Assembly: GCA_017477935.1 (NCBI GenBank)
Contig: JAFVIC010000003.1
Span: 1 to 64,000 of the forward strand
Direction of reading: 5' to 3'
Source of the DNA: Akkermansia sp.
GTDB lineage: Bacteria > Verrucomicrobiota > Verrucomicrobiia > Verrucomicrobiales > Akkermansiaceae
DNA: 64,000 nucleotides
The position numbers were made by a program, and so were the translations under genes. Below the pieces are notes generated by a model. The model worked only from the letters and a program-made list of their open reading frames with translations. It searched no databases and was not told the DNA's origin. Positions 1-8,555 of this stretch are shown in pieces. The number at the start of each line of letters is the position of its first letter. Within the stretch, counting starts at the first letter, position 1.

Positions 1-372
1 GATGTTCTTATACAGAACAAAGTCCATTTCCTCCCCATCTCCGAAAACAAAGAGAATGTGGGCATTCTCATCTATCCACAGGTCATCATCTTCCCACCAT
101 TCTTCCAGACGGACTAGTTCCCCGGCAAGCAGCCGCGTCTCCACGCGAGCTAACCGTTCCTGCTGGAGCTGATTGATCCGGTGGCGCCTGCGTTCTTCGC
201 GTTTCTGCTCGCAGCGCTGCGGAATGGCGAAAAAATCGAAGATGCTAGCAGCAAAGCACGCAAGAATATCGAGCCATACGATGACACCCGCACCATGCTT
301 GACCGCCAGCGTGGTTAGCAGCAAAGCAAATATCAACAAGCCCCATGGCCTTATGGAACGAAACGAGAACAC
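1..372 (-). CDS. Hypothetical membrane protein, cut by the window edge
   Basis: An open frame runs from a GTG at 372 off the left edge, giving 124 codons without a stop. I do not recognise the protein. Residues of about 10-45 form one or two hydrophobic membrane segments. A strongly charged stretch rich in Glu, Arg and Gln follows (roughly 55-85), then an acidic part with Trp and Asp. The start is uncertain. The GTG lies only 9 nt from a good -10 box, so it would be read from a leaderless message. TTG codons about 10 codons downstream, behind an AAGG, are the alternative. Confidence 0.55.
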   Translation of the reverse strand, partial: MFSFRSIRPWGLLIFALLLTTLAVKHGAGVIVWLDILACFAASIFDFFAIPQRCEQKREERRRHRINQLQQERLARVETRLLAGELVRLEEWWEDDDLWIDENAHILFVFGDGEEMDFVLYKNI

Positions 373-381
373 GATACGGGT

Positions 382-410
382 ATTATAGCAAACCTGAATA
401 TACAAGGCAA
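382..410 (-). promoter_or_regulatory. Promoter of the left-edge gene
   Basis: TTGCCT (405-410) and TATAAT (382-387) are separated by exactly 17 bp on the minus strand. The -10 box ends 9 nt before the GTG at 372. Confidence 0.65.
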
Positions 411-438
411 GTCATTCAACTTTTGTTTCGATAACGAC

Positions 439-809
439 CACATGTGTCCCAAAGTTTTTTTTGAGAGACGCAAGTGCCGATAAATCCCAGGCTTTCCGAA
501 TAGAGGCTTTTTCGAAGCCCCCCCTGTACTCATGCTTGAGCAAAATTCGGAGGAGAATGCGCCTTATCTACCCCCTGATTCACCCAGGTCCACAAGTCAA
601 TGTAACTCATCAGATGAATCCGAATGAATGTGACAAGGTTTGACATATGCCAGTCGTTCTTAGCCTTGTTTTTGAGATATTGGAGCAGCAATATGGCTAT
701 CATGGCAGTCCAGATCTGACACATTACTGCATTCTTGTTTGTTCCAATAAAGGTCTTGATGCGTAAATGCTGTTTTGCTACCGTTTGGAAAATCTTTGGG
801 ACACATGTG
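439..809. mobile_element. Internally deleted IS4-type element with both terminal repeats
   Basis: A perfect 16-bp inverted repeat, CACATGTGTCCCAAAG, bounds 371 bp (439-454 and 794-809). Inside, on the minus strand, is the C-terminal part of an IS4-family transposase. The usual gene is over 1 kb, so most of it has been deleted and the left end now joins the last 88 codons. No target duplication is visible around the ends. The same terminal repeat bounds the small element at 15613-15823, so both belong to one family. No gene is seen in 373-529 or 810-931 apart from promoter and hairpin signals. Confidence 0.65.
530..793 (-). pseudogene. IS4-family transposase, C-terminal remnant
   Basis: Reading minus from about 793, the frame gives KQHLRIKTFIGTN, then QIWTAMIAILLLQYLK and a Leu-rich end with SYIDLWTWVN. 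This is the usual C-terminal pattern of IS4-family transposases that carry an N-terminal DUF4372 domain: KQHLRIK, then GTS/TxNAV, then QIWxAxIAxLLLxYL. The N-terminal DDE domain is missing and the frame begins directly at the terminal repeat, so the product cannot transpose. Confidence 0.65.
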
Positions 810-874
810 ACTTGCTGCGCTGCGCGTTGCTTCCTGGTTTTGTCTCAAAAAAGGGAATGAATGCTCTTGAATTC

Positions 875-909
875 CCGAAAATCGGGAGTTTCAGACTCCC
901 GATTTTCGG
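875..909. terminator. 15-bp hairpin after the nitroreductase gene
   Basis: CCGAAAATCGGGAGT, loop TTCAG, then its perfect complement. It lies 23 bp beyond the stop of the minus-strand nitroreductase gene. There is no clean T-run, so terminator function is inferred from position and stem strength. Confidence 0.5.
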
Positions 910-931
910 CAAAGCGTGGTATATGTGACTA

Positions 932-1543
932 TTACTTAGCCGGCCAGCCGATGCATTGGTGCACGATGACGGAGTGGTTCTCCGGCAAGCCGATTTCGCG
1001 CTTGAGTGCCTCCTTGTCAATCATGGCACGCACCACGGTGGAAAGCCCGCGCGAGGTGCAGTACAGGTACACATTCTGGTAGGCAGAGCCCACGTGGTTC
1101 TCGCCGCCGCGATCGTTCATGCAGGTGTAGAGCAGGTGCAGCGGGGCATTTTTCACGAAATCCTGGCGCTTGCAGAGGGGAATGAGATTCTTCTTGTTCA
1201 CCTTGCGCAGGGTGTGCGCCATGCCGTCGTATTCCCAGGTGCCGGTGGGGGTGAGCACAAAGAGCTGCATGTTCTGCAGGTTGCGAGAGGTGGGAATAGT
1301 GCGCTTGCCGTGCGGGCTCTTGCCCCAGGCCACCCACAGGATATCCGCCAGCGTCTGGTCATCAATAGCGCGGGTGGTATCAAAATCACGGGCGCTGTGG
1401 CGCTTCGCAATAGCTTCCATGAGCGGCATGCCGCCGGTCATCACCGGGGCAGGCAGTTCCTTGGTCAAGTCGTTGCCCCAGCAGGGCAGCAGCGCCCCGG
1501 CCAATACACAGATTTTCAATGCGTTCTTGTACATATTCTGCAT
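932..1543 (-). CDS. Secreted nitroreductase-family (SagB-like) oxidoreductase
   Basis: 203 aa from the ATG at 1543. This start has AAAGG nine nt upstream and gives a signal peptide (KICVLAGALLPCWG), while the longer frame adds an implausible Pro-rich leader. After it come LPAPVMTGG and RHSARDFDTTRAI, the opening of SagB/nitroreductase proteins where the conserved Arg-His-Ser-x-Arg binds FMN phosphate. TSRNLQNMQLFV and a C-terminal GLPENHSVIVHQCIGWPA, typical of the fold, follow. Family members are FMN enzymes that reduce or oxidise small substrates. The substrate here is unknown. Export is unusual, because most nitroreductases are cytosolic. Confidence 0.8.
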   Translation of the reverse strand: MQNMYKNALKICVLAGALLPCWGNDLTKELPAPVMTGGMPLMEAIAKRHSARDFDTTRAIDDQTLADILWVAWGKSPHGKRTIPTSRNLQNMQLFVLTPTGTWEYDGMAHTLRKVNKKNLIPLCKRQDFVKNAPLHLLYTCMNDRGGENHVGSAYQNVYLYCTSRGLSTVVRAMIDKEALKREIGLPENHSVIVHQCIGWPAK

Positions 1544-1613
1544 TCTAGCATGCCTTTGTTCCTGCTGCAAGGAAAAAGTGTAGATGATTTGACTGGTGGA
1601 AAGTAAATAAATC

Positions 1614-1802
1614 ATGAGTATCCGACACATGATAGAGCTAACTGAAAGTAAAAATAAAGATGGCTGTATAGGAGGAGTATTAGGGGCAATTCTCGGGGCA
1701 GGTATCGGGGCAGGTATCGGGGCATTGTGTGACAACATAGGACTCGGTCTTATGATTGGTGGTATCCTTCTTATTACGTTTCATGTATTCAAAAATGAAT
1801 GA
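1614..1802 (+). CDS. Small glycine-zipper membrane protein (hypothetical)
   Basis: 62 aa, divergent from the nitroreductase gene. Residues 18-36 are a Gly/Ala/Ile run of the glycine-zipper type (GAGIGAGIGAL). A second hydrophobic segment (GLGLMIGGILLITF) follows, so it would be a helical-hairpin membrane peptide. GGAAAG lies about 10 nt before the ATG. No homologue is recognised. The low-complexity run makes a chance frame possible. Confidence 0.45.
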   Translation: MSIRHMIELTESKNKDGCIGGVLGAILGAGIGAGIGALCDNIGLGLMIGGILLITFHVFKNE

Positions 1803-1851
1803 CCGAGACTGAGAATAATTCTAAAAATTATGCCAACACAGCATTCTGCGC

Positions 1852-1880
1852 TTGCGTTGGCGTGCGGAATCGTATAAAAT
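1852..1880 (+). promoter_or_regulatory. Promoter of ddh
   Basis: TTGCGT (1852-1857), 17 bp, TAAAAT (1875-1880). This predicts a leader of about 60 nt before the ATG at 1950. Confidence 0.5.
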
Positions 1881-1949
1881 GAGCGCGCCGCAGGGAAATA
1901 AGTTCCGACGGCAAAAAATCACTAACAAAAGCCTCACAGAATCACTCAG

Positions 1950-2831
1950 ATGATTAAGGTAGCCATCGTAGGATACGGGAATATCGGCAAGTACTCAGTG
2001 GATGCACTGCGCGCTGCGCCGGATATGGAGTTGGTCGGAATTGTACGCCGTGCAGGGAGCGCCCCCGTGCATGGCATAAAAACCGTGACAGACATTGCCG
2101 AGCTCGGGCAGGTAGATGTAGCTCTGCTCTGCACCCCGACCCGCAGTGTGGAATCGACAGCCCTTCCCCTGCTGGCGAAAGGTATCAACACGGTTGACAG
2201 CTATGATATTCACGGCGGTATCGTGGACCTGCGCCGCTCGCTGGGCGAGGCCGCCCGTGCCAACAATGCGGTTGCCGTTATCTCCGCCGGCTGGGATCCC
2301 GGTTCGGACTCCGTCATGCGCACCATGATGCTGGCCATGGCTCCCAAGGGTATCACTTACACGAACTTCGGTCCCGGCATGAGCATGGGTCACAGTGTGG
2401 TAGCCCGCTCGAAGGCCGGCGTGAAAGATGCGCTTTCCCTCACCATCCCGACCGGGTCGGGAGTGCACCGCCGCATGGTGTATGTGCAGCTCGAAGAAGG
2501 GGCAGACTTTGCCGAGGTAGCAGCAGCCATTAAGGCTGATGATTATTTCTGCCACGATGACACGCACGTGCAGCAGGTGGACGACATTGATTCACTGCGC
2601 GACATGGGCCACGGCGTCTACATGGAGCGCAAGGGTGTATCGGGCACCACGCAGAACCAGATTTTCAAGTTTGAAATGCGTATCAACAACCCCGCGCTCA
2701 CCGCTCAGGTGATGGTATGCGCAGCCCGTGCCAGCATGCGCCTGGCTGCCGGTTGCTACACCCTGCCGGAAATTCCGCCCATGGATTTCTGCCCCGGCGA
2801 CCGCGAGGCTCTCATTGCGCAGCTCGTCTGA
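1950..2831 (+). CDS. ddh: meso-Diaminopimelate D-dehydrogenase
   Basis: 293 aa. The enzyme makes meso-diaminopimelate from tetrahydrodipicolinate, ammonia and NADPH in one step (EC 1.4.1.16), feeding lysine and peptidoglycan synthesis. The N-terminus is a Rossmann fold (VAIVGYGNIGKYSVDAL), followed by CTPTRSVE, the region that binds cofactor. The substrate-domain signatures SAGWDPGSDSVMRTMM and FGPGMSMGHSVVAR are clear, as is the C-terminal half with NPALTAQVMVCAARA. Length matches the family (about 300-330). It is transcribed alone, with its own promoter and terminator. Confidence 0.93.
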   Translation: MIKVAIVGYGNIGKYSVDALRAAPDMELVGIVRRAGSAPVHGIKTVTDIAELGQVDVALLCTPTRSVESTALPLLAKGINTVDSYDIHGGIVDLRRSLGEAARANNAVAVISAGWDPGSDSVMRTMMLAMAPKGITYTNFGPGMSMGHSVVARSKAGVKDALSLTIPTGSGVHRRMVYVQLEEGADFAEVAAAIKADDYFCHDDTHVQQVDDIDSLRDMGHGVYMERKGVSGTTQNQIFKFEMRINNPALTAQVMVCAARASMRLAAGCYTLPEIPPMDFCPGDREALIAQLV

Positions 2832-2856
2832 GCGCAGTTGCCACCACCACTTCACC

Positions 2857-2890
2857 AACCGGGATGGGACACCCATCCCGGTTTTCCTTT
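2857..2890 (+). terminator. Terminator of ddh
   Basis: AACCGGGATGGG, loop ACA, perfect 12-bp complement, then a T-rich tail, 25 bp after the stop. Confidence 0.75.
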
Positions 2891-2904
2891 GCCCCCACAC
2901 CCCC

Positions 2905-2939
2905 AAAAAACGGCCGTTCCCGGAAATAGGGAACGGCCG
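2905..2939 (-). terminator. Terminator of the thioredoxin-like gene
   Basis: CGGCCGTTCCC, 7-nt loop, perfect 11-bp complement. On the minus strand it is followed by six T, so it terminates the gene ending at 3015. Confidence 0.75.
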
Positions 2940-3014
2940 ACAGAATGAATGATACCCGGTTTACGGTACATGCACACACGGTGCCTGCCGCCGCGATCGG
3001 ATAGCAGCAACCTG

Positions 3015-3950
3015 TTACTGCTTCATCATTCTCTCATAATATTCGAGATTGCGCTTGAGAATCTGACCGGTGCGACTTTCGGGAGCAACTTCATACGCGG
3101 CTTTATAAGCCTCAATCATGTGAGGAATATCGCGCAGGAAAGCGTAGGTGTCACCCAGGGCACGCAAGGCCGACTGGCGCACTTCAGGTACCAAGTCTTC
3201 CTGAGCCAGGAAATCCTCAAGAGATTTGATATTGGCCTTGTAGTGCTCGGGCGAATTGGAGCTACGGAACGAGTCCACAAGCTCACGCAAAGCCTCCGTC
3301 TGCCTGATACGCAGATCGGTAGTATCACCGTAGCCCTTATAGCCCAGCGTATTTTCGGGGTCGAGGCTATTAATTTCAGCAATAATGGCCTTGTACTTGT
3401 CACGGCAGGTCTCAGGCAGGATTTTCAGAGCAGCATCGAGCGCACGGGCGCGCTCCAGACCGTTTTTCCCATCTGCAGCGGCAAGGGCGGCATTGCGAGC
3501 GGCAAGCTTATCAAGCCCGGCCTGTACCAGCGGAATATAGTCAGCCGGAGTGCGGCGCGTGCCATGAATCACCTCAAAGGGCAACCCATCGCTATCCATC
3601 AGCACCACGCCGGGCAGACCTTCGATTTTATACGAGGTCAGCAGAATCTCTCGCTCACGCTTAACATCATCCGGAATAGCTGCTACCAGCTCAGGGGTGC
3701 GGGGGAAATCCACAGGCACCAGCACAAATTTGTCGCCCAGAGCCGCCTCGAACTCAGGGCTTTCCACAATCTTGCTGCGCAAGTGGATACATGCTGTGCA
3801 CCAATCCGTACCGGTGAAGTCCACGAAAATCTGGCAATTCTTCGCTTTAGCAGCGGCGAGTGCCTCATCCATCGTTGCAACTTCCGGCAGCGCCAGAGCG
3901 GTGGCAACCATAGCGGGCAGAACAAGTAATTTATTGAGTATATGCATCAT
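3015..3950 (-). CDS. Secreted thioredoxin-fold protein with helical C-terminal half
   Basis: 311 aa with a signal peptide (residues 1-20). A thioredoxin-like domain covers about 25-150 with DFTGTDWCTAC: the Cys pair at 51 and 54 is in the CxxC position. PGVVLMDSDG represents the cis-Pro region. Residues 160-311 are helical and resemble TPR-like repeats (ALRALGDTYAFLRD, MIEAYKAAYEVAP). The DFTGxDWC context is common in secreted thioredoxins of Verrucomicrobia and Planctomycetes. A role in thiol redox or cytochrome/envelope protein maturation is inferred. It lies 15 bp after the RHH gene, probably in one operon. Confidence 0.78.
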   Translation of the reverse strand: MMHILNKLLVLPAMVATALALPEVATMDEALAAAKAKNCQIFVDFTGTDWCTACIHLRSKIVESPEFEAALGDKFVLVPVDFPRTPELVAAIPDDVKREREILLTSYKIEGLPGVVLMDSDGLPFEVIHGTRRTPADYIPLVQAGLDKLAARNAALAAADGKNGLERARALDAALKILPETCRDKYKAIIAEINSLDPENTLGYKGYGDTTDLRIRQTEALRELVDSFRSSNSPEHYKANIKSLEDFLAQEDLVPEVRQSALRALGDTYAFLRDIPHMIEAYKAAYEVAPESRTGQILKRNLEYYERMMKQ

Positions 3951-3965
3951 GGTTATATTTTGAGG

Positions 3966-4247
3966 TTAAGGTTGCGAAGGAATTTTGACGGCAGACACCA
4001 CTCCCGACAGAAGAGAAAGCCGGGCGGAAGGATGTGGCCTCTCCGCTCGGCGGAGCAACTCAGCCGGGGTGAGGTTACCTGCATACGGCGGCACAAGCCG
4101 CCCGCCGCGAGAGCGGACGTCTGCCGCCAGCAATCTCACGGACTCGATGATGATGGCAGAACGTGTGGTTCCCATAGCCTCTGCCACAGCATCAACACGC
4201 CGCATCAGCTCTATGGGGCACCGGAATGCCAACGACTTCGTTTTCAT
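3966..4247 (-). CDS. Ribbon-helix-helix (CopG-like) DNA-binding protein
   Basis: 93 aa. The N-terminal 45 residues have the RHH pattern: a beta strand (KSLAFRCPIELMRRV), then helices DAVAEAMGTTRSAIIIESV. The basic, Pro-rich tail has no known domain. Such proteins act as dimers repressing their own promoter or as antitoxins. No toxin-like gene is beside it. The next gene, 15 bp on, is the secreted thioredoxin, so it may regulate that pair. The target is not visible. Confidence 0.7.
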   Translation of the reverse strand: MKTKSLAFRCPIELMRRVDAVAEAMGTTRSAIIIESVRLLAADVRSRGGRLVPPYAGNLTPAELLRRAERPHPSARLSLLSGVVSAVKIPSQP

Positions 4248-4500
4248 GACTATGATTTATCACAAATAAAACCCGGCTGCAATCAAAAAAACATTAGAAG
4301 CCTCATATATTAAAAAATCTTCTCCGAGCCAACTCCCGACCTAATAGAACCCGAAACAATATGTCGCACCCTTCCAACATCAGCTGAGAAAGTTCCCCCA
4401 CTCAGCCCACCCTCGACAAATTATTCTTTTCCCCACTTTCCGAATACCACCCAAAATTGTTCCCCTGTTAAAAAAATACGCTGCATGCTGCCTTTTTGGG
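4248..4500. other. Intergenic region upstream of nifJ
   Basis: With the nifJ leader this 366-bp gap between the RHH gene and nifJ holds only the promoter at 4501-4529. Short frames on both strands have no coding character. Confidence 0.6.
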
Positions 4501-4529
4501 TTGATTCGGGGGGCTGATGGGTGTATGAT
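4501..4529 (+). promoter_or_regulatory. Promoter of nifJ
   Basis: TTGATT (4501-4506), 17 bp, TATGAT (4524-4529). The leader is about 77 nt and contains a small inverted repeat (CTTCGGTAAGAACCGAA). Confidence 0.55.
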
Positions 4530-4613
4530 AGCTTCGGTAAGAACCGAAATGCCGCACATGCGGCATGACGGGTTCGTGAGTTGCACACAATTTTCAAACG
4601 TTAATTCAACCAT

Positions 4614-7600
4614 ATGAGCACTACATACAGCACCATAGACGCCAACGAGGCCGTAGCCTCCGTAGCGTACCGTTGTTCAGAAGTGGCCGCCATCTACCCC
4701 ATTACCCCGTCCTCTCCGATGGGTGAATCGGCAGAGACGTGGACGGCCGTAGACCGCAAGAACCTCTGGGGAACGGTCCCCAGCATCGTAGAGATGGAGA
4801 GTGAGGCCGGTGCTGCCGGTGCCGTACACGGCGCGCTGCAAACCGGCTCCCTGGCCACGACCTTCACGGCTTCTCAGGGTCTGCTGCTGATGATTCCCAA
4901 CATGTTCAAGATTGCCGGCGAGCTGACTCCCTGCGTCTTCCACATTGCCGCCCGCGCCCTGGCCGCCCAGGGTCTTTCCATCTTCGGCGACCACAGCGAC
5001 GTCATGAGCTGCCGCTCCACCGGCTTTGCCATGCTGTGCGGCGCCAGCACCCAAGAGGCCCCCGACATGGCAGCCATTGCTCACGCCGCCACTCTTGAGA
5101 GCCGCGTGCCTTTCATCAACTTCTTCGACGGTTTCCGCACTTCGCACGAAGTGGGCAAGATTGCCGACATCAGCGATGACACCCTGCGCGCCATGATTGA
5201 CCAGAAGTGGGTGGACGAGTTCCACGCCCGTGGGCTCACCCCCGATGCCCCGGTCATCCGCGGTACCGCTCAGAACCCCGACGTATACTTCCAGGGCCGC
5301 GAGACCGTGAACAAGTACTACGATGCCGTACCCGCCATCGTCAAGGGCGCCATGAAGAAATTCGGCGACCTGACCGGCCGTTACTACGACGTGGTGGAAT
5401 ACATCGGTTGCCCGAACGCCACACGCGTCATCATCATGATGGGTTCCGGTGCCGAGGCTGCCCTCGAAGCAGTGACCGCCATGGGTGAAGATGTAGGCGT
5501 GCTCAAGATTCGCATGTACCGCCCCTTCCCGGCAGCAGATGTGATTGCCACCCTGCCCAAGACCGTGCAGAAGATTGCCGTGCTCGACCGCACCAAAGAA
5601 CCCGGCAGCCTGGGCGAACCCCTGCTGCAGGATGTAGTGCAGACCCTGGCAGACGCTCAGGTGGCCGGCACCCTGCCCTTCGCTCTGCCCAAGGTGGTAG
5701 GTGGCCGCTATGGCCTGGGCTCCAAAGAGTTCACCCCCGCTATGGTCAAGGGTATCTTCGACGAGCTCAGCAAGCCCGAGCCCATGACCGGTTTCTCCGT
5801 CGGTATTGAGGATGACGTGACCGGCAAGAGCATTGCCTATGACCCGAACTTCTCGACCGAGCCCGACACCGTCACGCGCTGCATGTTCTACGGTCTGGGC
5901 TCCGATGGTACCGTGGGTGCCAACAAGGACGCCATCAAGATTATCGGCAAGCACACTGATTTGTACGTGCAGGGTTACTTTGAGTACGACTCGAAGAAGT
6001 CCGGTTCCTCGACGGTATCTCACCTGCGCTTCGGCACCACGCCGATTCACAGCACCTACCTCATCACGAACGCGAACTTCATCGCGCTGCACCAGCCCAG
6101 CCTGCTCAACCTCTTCGACTTCCTGAAGAACGCTGCTCAGAACGCCACCTTCCTCATCAACACCAACGTGGCTCCCGAAAAGGTGTGGGACAGCTTGCCT
6201 GCCCGCATGCAGCAGCAGATTCTCGACAAGAACATCAAAGTCTACTGCATCGATGCCTTCAAGGTCGCCAAGGCTACCGGCATGGGCGGTCGCATTAACA
6301 TGATCATGCAGACCTGCTTCTTCAACCTCGCCGGTGTTATCCCCGCTGAAGAAGCCCTCGGCTACATCAAAGAAGCCATTAAGAAGACCTACGGCAAGAA
6401 GGGCGATGAAGTCGTGGCCAAGAATATCGCCGCGGTGGACGCCTCCCTCGCCAACCTCTACGAGGTACCCCTGGGCAACACCATCACCGGCCATGAAATC
6501 CCGGATGCCCTCGCCGGCAACCCGCCCGACTTCGTGCGCAACGTGCTGGGTAAGATTGTAACCGGCAACGGCAACTCCGTAACCGTGGGCGAGATGCCCG
6601 TGGACGGCACCTTCCCCAGCGGTACGACCCAGTACGAGAAGCGCGACCTTGCTCTCGAAATCCCCGTATGGACCCCCGAGAAGACCGAAACCAGCAAGGC
6701 TTGTATCCAGTGCGGTAAGTGCACCATGGTCTGCCCGCACGCTGCTATCCGCGCCAAGATGATTGACCCCGCCGACCTCACCGGCGCCCCCGACAGCTTC
6801 AAGACGGCCGATGCCAGCAAGATGCACAAGGACTGGGCCGGCAAGAAGTACGTCATCCAGGTATCTGCCAGTGACTGTACGGGTTGTACGCTCTGCTCCC
6901 GCGTGTGCCCCACGGCCAGCCTGACCATGACCCCGGCAACGGAGGCCCTCAAGCCCGAGGCCGAGAACTGGAAGTTCTTCGAGTCCCTGCCTGACAATGA
7001 CCGCACCGTGACCGACAACTCCAAGGTGAAGGATGCCCAGCTGCTCCGCCCGCTCTTCGAGTTCTCCGGCGCCTGTGCCGGTTGCGGTGAGACCCCGTAT
7101 GTGAAGCTGCTCAGCCAGCTCTTCGGCAACCGCCTGGTCGTGGCCAACGCCACCGGTTGCTCCTCCATCTACGGCGGCAACCTGCCCACCACCCCCTGGA
7201 CCCACGATGCCGACGGCCGCGGCCCCGCCTGGTGCAACAGCCTCTTCGAGGACAACGCCCAGTTCGGTCTCGGTTTCCGCGTATCGCTCGACAAGAAGCA
7301 GCAATTCGCCATCGAGCTGCTGCAAGCCGCCGGTGAAACCATCGGTACCGAGCTGGTACAGGAAATCATGGGCAACCCGCAGAAGACTGAGGCCGACATC
7401 GCCAATGCCCGTGCTACGGTAGTTGCTATCAAGACCGCCTGCGGTGACAATGCTGATTTGGCAGCCCTGAAGGCTCACGCCGATTACCTGGTGCGCAAGA
7501 GCGTGTGGATTCTCGGTGGTGACGGCTGGTCTTACGACATCGGCTACGGCGGTCTCGACCACATCCTCGCCTCCGGTCGCAACGTGAAGGTGCTTGTGCT

Positions 7601-8165
7601 TGACACCGAGGTGTACTCCAACACCGGCGGCCAGTGCTCCAAATCCACCCCGCGCGGCGCTGTGGCCAAGTTTGCCACCCGCGGTAAGGACCAGGTCAAG
7701 AAGGACCTCGGCTACATGGCCATGACCTACGGCAACGTCTACGTGGGTTCCATCGCCATGGGTTCCGATGACCAGCACGCCCTCACCACCCTCATGGAGG
7801 CAGAGGAGTACGACGGTCCCGCACTCGTCATCGCCTACAGCCACTGCATTAACCACGGCATCAACATGGCTCAGGGTCTTGACCGCCAGAAGGACGCCGT
7901 TGATTGCGGTCGCTGGCTGCTCTACAACTTCAACCCCGACCGCGCGAAGGAAGGCAAGAACCCGCTCACCATCAAGAGCAAGAAGCCCAAGAAGGACGTG
8001 CGCGAGGCGCTGCTGAGCGAGAACCGCTTCCGACTGCTGGCCAAGAACAACAAGGCCAACTTCGACAAGCTGCTTGATATGGAGGCTGCCGACATCGCCC
8101 GCCGTTGGCGCCTGTACCAGGCTCTCGCCGGCATCGATTACAGCCTGCCCACTGAGGAGGCCTGA
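4614..8165 (+). CDS. nifJ: Pyruvate:ferredoxin (flavodoxin) oxidoreductase
   Basis: 1183 aa, the full length of single-chain PFOR. It oxidises pyruvate with CoA to acetyl-CoA and CO2, giving electrons to ferredoxin; this is the main pyruvate outlet in anaerobes. The N-terminal PYR domain opens with the family pattern DANEAVASVAYRCSEV and YPITPSSPMGE. Two 4Fe-4S clusters are present: Cys 697/700/703/707 (CIQCGKCTMVCP) and 755/758/761/765 (CTGCTLCSRVCP). The proximal cluster begins at ACAGCGETPY (Cys 821, 824). The TPP motif GGDGW with Asp970 follows, then YSNTGGQCSKSTPRGA. Highly biased codons suggest strong expression. It is monocistronic. Confidence 0.97.
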   Translation: MSTTYSTIDANEAVASVAYRCSEVAAIYPITPSSPMGESAETWTAVDRKNLWGTVPSIVEMESEAGAAGAVHGALQTGSLATTFTASQGLLLMIPNMFKIAGELTPCVFHIAARALAAQGLSIFGDHSDVMSCRSTGFAMLCGASTQEAPDMAAIAHAATLESRVPFINFFDGFRTSHEVGKIADISDDTLRAMIDQKWVDEFHARGLTPDAPVIRGTAQNPDVYFQGRETVNKYYDAVPAIVKGAMKKFGDLTGRYYDVVEYIGCPNATRVIIMMGSGAEAALEAVTAMGEDVGVLKIRMYRPFPAADVIATLPKTVQKIAVLDRTKEPGSLGEPLLQDVVQTLADAQVAGTLPFALPKVVGGRYGLGSKEFTPAMVKGIFDELSKPEPMTGFSVGIEDDVTGKSIAYDPNFSTEPDTVTRCMFYGLGSDGTVGANKDAIKIIGKHTDLYVQGYFEYDSKKSGSSTVSHLRFGTTPIHSTYLITNANFIALHQPSLLNLFDFLKNAAQNATFLINTNVAPEKVWDSLPARMQQQILDKNIKVYCIDAFKVAKATGMGGRINMIMQTCFFNLAGVIPAEEALGYIKEAIKKTYGKKGDEVVAKNIAAVDASLANLYEVPLGNTITGHEIPDALAGNPPDFVRNVLGKIVTGNGNSVTVGEMPVDGTFPSGTTQYEKRDLALEIPVWTPEKTETSKACIQCGKCTMVCPHAAIRAKMIDPADLTGAPDSFKTADASKMHKDWAGKKYVIQVSASDCTGCTLCSRVCPTASLTMTPATEALKPEAENWKFFESLPDNDRTVTDNSKVKDAQLLRPLFEFSGACAGCGETPYVKLLSQLFGNRLVVANATGCSSIYGGNLPTTPWTHDADGRGPAWCNSLFEDNAQFGLGFRVSLDKKQQFAIELLQAAGETIGTELVQEIMGNPQKTEADIANARATVVAIKTACGDNADLAALKAHADYLVRKSVWILGGDGWSYDIGYGGLDHILASGRNVKVLVLDTEVYSNTGGQCSKSTPRGAVAKFATRGKDQVKKDLGYMAMTYGNVYVGSIAMGSDDQHALTTLMEAEEYDGPALVIAYSHCINHGINMAQGLDRQKDAVDCGRWLLYNFNPDRAKEGKNPLTIKSKKPKKDVREALLSENRFRLLAKNNKANFDKLLDMEAADIARRWRLYQALAGIDYSLPTEEA

Positions 8166-8190
8166 TAATCCCGCCCGTCACCGGATTTGC

Positions 8191-8223
8191 AAGCCGCTGC
8201 TCCGCAAGGGACAGCGGCTTTCT
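8191..8223 (+). terminator. Terminator of nifJ
   Basis: AAGCCGCTG, 12-nt loop, CAGCGGCTT, then TTCTG; 25 bp after the stop. Confidence 0.6.
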
Positions 8224-8255
8224 GCTATATGTAATAGCGACCACCCCCATTTATC

Positions 8256-8420
8256 GCCCCTCAGCGGGGCTTTCTTGAATTCGGCGGGCGCACCCGCCCG
8301 CAAGATTTAAGTCCGGAGGACGACAGACAATAGCCGGAGGTGCAGCTGCGTCAGCAGCGTAACCTCCGGTAACAGACGAAAAACGTAAAGAAGTCCCGCC
8401 GGATGGCGGGCCGACAGATG
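8256..8420. repeat. Long structured repeat, copy 1
   Basis: A 165-bp unit recurring 300 bp downstream. It contains successive hairpins: GCCCC..GGGGC, then GCGGGCGCACCCGC, then an outer stem CCGGAGGT (8333-8340) with ACCTCCGG (8361-8368) enclosing GCTGC-GTCA-GCAGC, then CCCGCC..GGCGGG. The spacer 8421-8555 holds a long hairpin (GACAGATGGCC pairing with GGCCATCTGTC) and a segment that is the reverse complement of the arm in the third copy at 62 kb. No coding frame explains it. Confidence 0.85.
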
Positions 8421-8555
8421 GCCACCGCATGGGATTAGGCCACGGCCATCTGTCGGCCCTCCGCGTTCCGCGTCGGGGCTCTCATGTACTTTTTTCTCTC
8501 ACAACCCGGGGCTGCGCGAGCCTAGCGGCTCGCTTACCCCGCGCTACTCTCTGCC

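Noticed and set aside
72..80. Near-match to a DnaA box (CTATCCACA)
   Set aside because: A single 8/9 match inside a coding frame with no cluster, AT-rich unwinding element or dnaA/dnaN gene nearby.
956..1606. 216-codon plus-strand frame opposite the nitroreductase gene
   Set aside because: It mirrors the minus-strand gene, has no motif, and the minus frame has family signatures and a signal peptide.
3966..4247. Type II antitoxin
   Set aside because: RHH fold is compatible, but no toxin-sized gene is next to it. The neighbour is a signal-peptide thioredoxin.
4380..4613. 77-codon minus-strand frame upstream of nifJ
   Set aside because: It overlaps the nifJ promoter and leader, has no RBS or recognisable fold, and is probably chance.
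4677..7856. 1059-codon minus-strand frame opposite nifJ
   Set aside because: It is a GC-rich third-position shadow of the PFOR gene with Gly/Val/His-rich low complexity and no domain.
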